A DNA stretch of 34,895 nucleotides from Actinomycetes bacterium (GTDB lineage Bacteria > Actinomycetota > Acidimicrobiia > Acidimicrobiales > Palsa-688). Position numbers and translations under genes: made by a program. This document shows, in pieces, positions 31,827 to 34,895 of this stretch. The stretch lies in assembly GCA_021838445.1 (NCBI GenBank), contig JAKCDU010000029.1, positions 5,802 to 40,696 on the forward strand, read 5' to 3'. Every line of letters starts with the position of its first letter. Position 1 is the first letter of the stretch. Under the pieces are notes generated by a model. It saw only the letters and a list, made by a program, of their open reading frames with translations. It did not search any database and was not told where the DNA came from.

Positions 31827-33128
31827 TCACCCGGTGGCCTGGGCGGCGGTGATGTGGTTGTAGGTGCCGTCGCACTCGAAGCCCTTGGTGGCCGGGTCCA
31901 ACCTGATGAACTGACTCCCGCTGACACCGACGATGACCATACAGGTGGCCCCCTGCTTCTGTCCGGGGTTGCTCGGGGGCAGCAAGCCGTTGGCGTCGAA
32001 GTGGGTGATGCCGTGCAGCGCGGCCAGGAACGAGGACCGGGTCGGGTTCGGCCCGGCGGCATCGAGGGCCTGCACGAACAGGTCCCCGGCGGCCCACGCC
32101 GTGACGGCGTAGAGGTCGGGCACCTCACCTGGCTGGGCCTTGTCCATCCAGGTGGTCATGGTCGTCAGCTCCGGATTGGTCGGGAGATCCTGGCCGAGGA
32201 AGAGCGGGAAGCCGAGCGGCATGTACACGTCGTCGGCGTTGGCCGCGCCGATCAGCTTGAACAGCGAGGGGTCGTAGGCCACGGCCGAGACGATGGCGTC
32301 GGGACGGAAGTTCTGCTGGTCGGCTTCCTGGATGAAGTCGGCCACCTGCCCGGCGCTCATGGCCCCGAGGTCCACGACCTTGACCCCGTCGGCTTTCATG
32401 CGCAGCACGTCGGCGGTGAAGTTGGTCTCGGTGATGGCGATGCCCCGCTTGTAGACGTAGACGAAGCCCTCGGCCTGGTAGGCCGAGGCGATGCCGTTGG
32501 CGCTGGCCACTTCGGCGGCCACGTAGAGCGAGGCGGTGTGGGTGATGTCCTCCGGGAACTTGTTCTTGATCCACACCGCGCCCGTCGTGGGGTAGCCGTA
32601 GGGCGCCGGGGAGGGGGCGGTCACATTGGGCAGGCCGAGCAGGGCCCCGTCGAGGACGTAGCCCTGGATGTCGGGGAAGGTCGGGTCGGCCTTGAGCACG
32701 GTCAGGCCGCAGGCGTCGAGCAGGGCGAAGTTGCCCACGCTGGCGAAGGCCGAGCCGTCGAGGCCCCGCATGTCGTTGGTGTAGGTGTTGCAGTTGAAGC
32801 CGTCGTCCTCCTGCACCAGCTTCAGTTGGCGCCCGTGAACTCCGCCGCGGGAGTCGACGTAGGCGACGAAGGCCTTCAACGCGTCGAAGGACTTCTGGGC
32901 GCCTCCGGGGAAGGGCCCGCTGTTGGTGTCGACCTGTCCGATGGTGATGCTCGTTGCGGTGATCCCGGTGGTGTCACCGGGGACCGTGGTGGTGGCGCCG
33001 GCCGCCGTGGTGGGTGTCGCCGAGGAGTGGGCCGAGCTCGAGCAGCCGGCGGCGAACAGGCCGACCACGGCGACGGTGGACCACCTTCGGAGACGGCGGC
33101 GGCGGCCGGGCACGACACGGCCGGTCAC
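31827..33128 (-). CDS. Branched-chain amino acid-type ABC substrate-binding lipoprotein
   Basis: A 433-residue exported binding protein of the Peripla_BP_6 (LivK-like) class. The signal has a basic N-terminus (RRRRLRR), a hydrophobic core (STVAVVGLFAAG) and Cys29 followed by a Ser/Thr/Ala linker, consistent with a lipoprotein. Fold motifs include ITIGQVDTNSGPFPGG, FVAYVDSRGGVHGRQLKLV (the typical NARGGVNGRKI region) and GVKVVDLGAMSAGQVADFI. The GTG at 33128 overlaps the amidohydrolase TGA in a GTGA, so the genes are coupled. Permease and ATPase genes are not in the window. Members bind amino acids, amides, urea or aromatic acids, so the ligand is open; the neighbours suggest a catabolic substrate. 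Confidence 0.88.
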   Translation of the reverse strand: MTGRVVPGRRRRLRRWSTVAVVGLFAAGCSSSAHSSATPTTAAGATTTVPGDTTGITATSITIGQVDTNSGPFPGGAQKSFDALKAFVAYVDSRGGVHGRQLKLVQEDDGFNCNTYTNDMRGLDGSAFASVGNFALLDACGLTVLKADPTFPDIQGYVLDGALLGLPNVTAPSPAPYGYPTTGAVWIKNKFPEDITHTASLYVAAEVASANGIASAYQAEGFVYVYKRGIAITETNFTADVLRMKADGVKVVDLGAMSAGQVADFIQEADQQNFRPDAIVSAVAYDPSLFKLIGAANADDVYMPLGFPLFLGQDLPTNPELTTMTTWMDKAQPGEVPDLYAVTAWAAGDLFVQALDAAGPNPTRSSFLAALHGITHFDANGLLPPSNPGQKQGATCMVIVGVSGSQFIRLDPATKGFECDGTYNHITAAQATG

Positions 33129-34450
33129 GACATCACCGGGCCGCGGGTCGGGCCGGCCATGAGGCCGGTGATGCGACGAGCCGATTCCTTGGTGCTGACC
33201 CGCCCGGTGGCGTAGTCCACCGGGTCGTAGCGCACCGGCGGAGGAGCGGGCTCGCTCAGCAGATCGGCGGGGTGGGGGCCGATCCGGTCGGCCACCGCCC
33301 GCAGGGCCCCCACGTCGAAGCCGTACACCCGGGCCGCGGTGAGACCCACCAGCTGGCGCAGCTCATCCTCACTGCAGCCGTTCATGGTGTCGCGCAGGGC
33401 GTCGCCCGATCGCGGCCAGGTGCCCTCGATGTGGGGGTAGTCGGCGCCCCACATGATGCGCGAGACCCCCAGCTGCTCGCGTATCTCGGCCTCACCTCGG
33501 CTCATGAACGACGCCCCGACGTAGCAGTTGGAGTGCCAGTACTCCGTGGGGGACTTGGAGAGGTGCTGGCCGACGGCCCGCTCGAAGGGCGAGAAGTACT
33601 GCTCGTCGAGGCGGCCCAGGGTGTCGGGGATCCAGTCGGCGCCCTGCTCGGTGAAGACCATCTCGAGCGCCGGGAACCGCTCGAAGACCCCGCCGAAGAT
33701 GCACTGCCAGAGCGGCCGGTGGGACCACCACAGGAACTCCAGCTTGGTCGACCACATGGCGTGCCACCCGTAGCCCTCCCACGGGGTGCCCCCCGAATGG
33801 AACGTCACCGCCAGGCCGGCGTCGACGCAGGCCGCCCACAGAGGGTCGTAGCGGCTGTCGTGGTAGGACGCCAGGGTGGTGTCGCCGGTGGGCAGCATGA
33901 CCCCGGCCAGGCCCCGGCCGGCGGCCCACGCCACGTCGGCCACGGCAGCCTGCACGTCGTGGGGCTGAACGATGGCCAGACCGGCCCGCCGGCCGGGCAG
34001 CAGGTCGCAGAAGTCGGCCAGCCAGCGGTTGTAGGCCCGGGCCCCCTCGCGCCGTCGTCGGGCGTCGGTGTCAGGGAAGGGGAAGGCGGCCCCCCACGGC
34101 GGTTCGTTGCCGTTCTGGAAGTCGGGGAAGATGACCTCGGCGGCGATCCCCTCGGCCTCGAGGTCGGCGGTGCGCCGGTCGGAGTCCCACACCCCGGTCG
34201 AGCCCTCCAGGCCGAGGGCCTCGTTGCCCTTGAAGAACTCGATCATGTCCTCGCCGAAGAGGGAGTCGATCAGCTCGCCGTCGTCGGGCAGGCCCATGGA
34301 GCGGTTCTGGGTGGTCCGCCACTCCCGGTGGGCCACCACGAACCGGTCGTACTCGTCGCGCCACGCCGGGTCCACCCATTCCCGGTAGCGGTCGACCGGC
34401 GGTCCGGCATGGCAGTCGGCCGAGACGATGAGGACGGCGTCGTCGCTCAT
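33125..34450 (-). CDS. Amidohydrolase family 2 (TIM-barrel) enzyme
   Basis: A 441-residue metal hydrolase or decarboxylase of the amidohydrolase-related (Amidohydro_2, ACMSD-like) family. Near the N-terminus VSADCHAGPP replaces the usual DxHxH. Further motifs are AGVMLPTGD, VTFHSGGTPWEG (metal His), VFTEQGADWIP, and MWGADYPHIEGTWP (the catalytic Asp). The whole barrel is present. ATG 34450 overlaps the upstream dehydrogenase stop as ATGA, which excludes the open frame to 34798. Enzymes of this group hydrolyse or decarboxylate aromatic and cyclic compounds; which reaction applies here is unknown. Its place between a short-chain dehydrogenase and a substrate-binding protein suggests a small catabolic operon. 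Confidence 0.85.
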   Translation of the reverse strand: MSDDAVLIVSADCHAGPPVDRYREWVDPAWRDEYDRFVVAHREWRTTQNRSMGLPDDGELIDSLFGEDMIEFFKGNEALGLEGSTGVWDSDRRTADLEAEGIAAEVIFPDFQNGNEPPWGAAFPFPDTDARRRREGARAYNRWLADFCDLLPGRRAGLAIVQPHDVQAAVADVAWAAGRGLAGVMLPTGDTTLASYHDSRYDPLWAACVDAGLAVTFHSGGTPWEGYGWHAMWSTKLEFLWWSHRPLWQCIFGGVFERFPALEMVFTEQGADWIPDTLGRLDEQYFSPFERAVGQHLSKSPTEYWHSNCYVGASFMSRGEAEIREQLGVSRIMWGADYPHIEGTWPRSGDALRDTMNGCSEDELRQLVGLTAARVYGFDVGALRAVADRIGPHPADLLSEPAPPPVRYDPVDYATGRVSTKESARRITGLMAGPTRGPVMS

Positions 34451-34895
34451 CGGGCCGGCCCCCCATCGGCCCCCGTCGGGGCGAAAGCGAACCGCTCCAC
34501 CAACTTCCAGTAGTCGGGGACCCGGTCCTCGCCGAGGTAGTCGCGCAGGCTGAGGAACTCGGCGGGCATCGACCCGTCGTCCTCGGCGAAGCCGTACTCG
34601 CGGGCCAGTTGGGTGGTCTTGAACGCCTTCCCCGAGCGGGCCAGGACATCGGGGTCGGTGGCCAGGGCGATGCAGGCCTTGCCGGTGAACCCGGGGGTCT
34701 CGCCGAAGGATATGTCCAGGCCGCTCAACTGGGGTCGGCCGTCGGGCCCTGGGGAGGCCAGAGCCATGAGCCCCTCGGTGAGCACCAGGCCGGGCCACAG
34801 CGACACGACGGCCACGCCGTGGCCGCGCAGTTCGAGGGCGGTGTCGGCGGTGATCTTGTCGATGGCCGCCTTGCCCGCCCCGTAGGGGACCGAGA
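34447..34895 (-). CDS. Short-chain dehydrogenase/reductase, 5' end beyond the window
   Basis: The C-terminal 148 codons of an SDR enzyme, cut by the right edge. The catalytic YGAGK (Tyr and Lys of YxxxK) is at the very start of the visible part, followed by KAAIDKITADTALELRGHGV and the cofactor-loop strand AVVSLWPGLVLTEG. The Ser and the Gly-rich nucleotide-binding motif would lie off the window. The unusually long tail after the catalytic helix (about 110 residues, with FGETPGFTGKACIALATDPD) is typical of the DHRS1-like branch. It reduces or oxidises a carbonyl/alcohol using NAD(P)(H); the substrate is unknown. Its TGA overlaps the amidohydrolase ATG, so it is the upstream gene of that operon. 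Confidence 0.85.
   Translation of the reverse strand, partial: SVPYGAGKAAIDKITADTALELRGHGVAVVSLWPGLVLTEGLMALASPGPDGRPQLSGLDISFGETPGFTGKACIALATDPDVLARSGKAFKTTQLAREYGFAEDDGSMPAEFLSLRDYLGEDRVPDYWKLVERFAFAPTGADGGPAR

Overview
The window is very GC-rich, uses ATG/GTG/TTG starts, and is packed with 4-nt stop/start overlaps. Its families (Ski2-like DUF3516 helicase, LuxR regulators of the large ATP-binding type, CZB chemoreceptor, a Rrf2/ferredoxin locus, several lipoprotein ABC binding proteins) suggest a high-GC actinobacterium, most likely an Acidimicrobiia-type lineage. This is an inference from gene content; there is no rRNA or other marker. I found no tRNA, rRNA, CRISPR array, transposase or prophage gene.

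Layout. 1-0.75 kb: a copper-chaperone-like HMA protein and a small SHOCT membrane protein, each preceded by a 17-bp ATACCC-N5-GGGTA operator-like site of CsoR type. 0.9-7.5 kb: a tightly coupled operon (binding protein, two-domain ATPase, permease, metal-dependent amidohydrolase, GAF protein) facing a LacI regulator, with two tandem 14-bp palindromes between them. 7.6-10.3 kb: a Ski2-like helicase. 10.4-13.1 kb: a GrdB-like gene that appears to encode a selenoprotein, then PspA and a glycine-rich protein. 13.4-17.8 kb: a redox operon (NosR/NapH-like membrane ferredoxin, ferredoxin-GltD-like FAD oxidoreductase, Rrf2 regulator with an extra domain) behind a promoter with a palindrome in its spacer. 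18.1-19.4 kb: a soluble chemoreceptor-like protein with a zinc-binding CZB domain. 19.5-20.9 kb: trehalose-6-phosphate synthase. 21.1-24.0 kb: a LuxR-type ATPase regulator. 24.0-26.5 kb: a serine-hexad-repeat membrane protein, a TauE/SafE permease and a LysR regulator. 26.9-29.4 kb: a CHASE-GGDEF-EAL protein. 29.5-31.8 kb: an MFS drug exporter and a TetR regulator behind two related operator-like repeats. 31.8-34.9 kb: a coupled SDR, amidohydrolase-2 and branched-chain-type binding-protein set that runs off the right end.

The most notable item is at 10436-11328. An in-frame TGA sits where GrdB-family proteins carry the redox residue of a UxxC motif. Exactly 11 nt after it is a perfect 17-nt hairpin with a GTG loop, the geometry of a bacterial SECIS element. 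The reading frame resumes in conserved family sequence after the TGA, then needs one -1 shift about 70-85 nt further on. The gene is therefore either a selenoprotein with a one-base sequencing error, a natural frameshift, or a recently broken gene.
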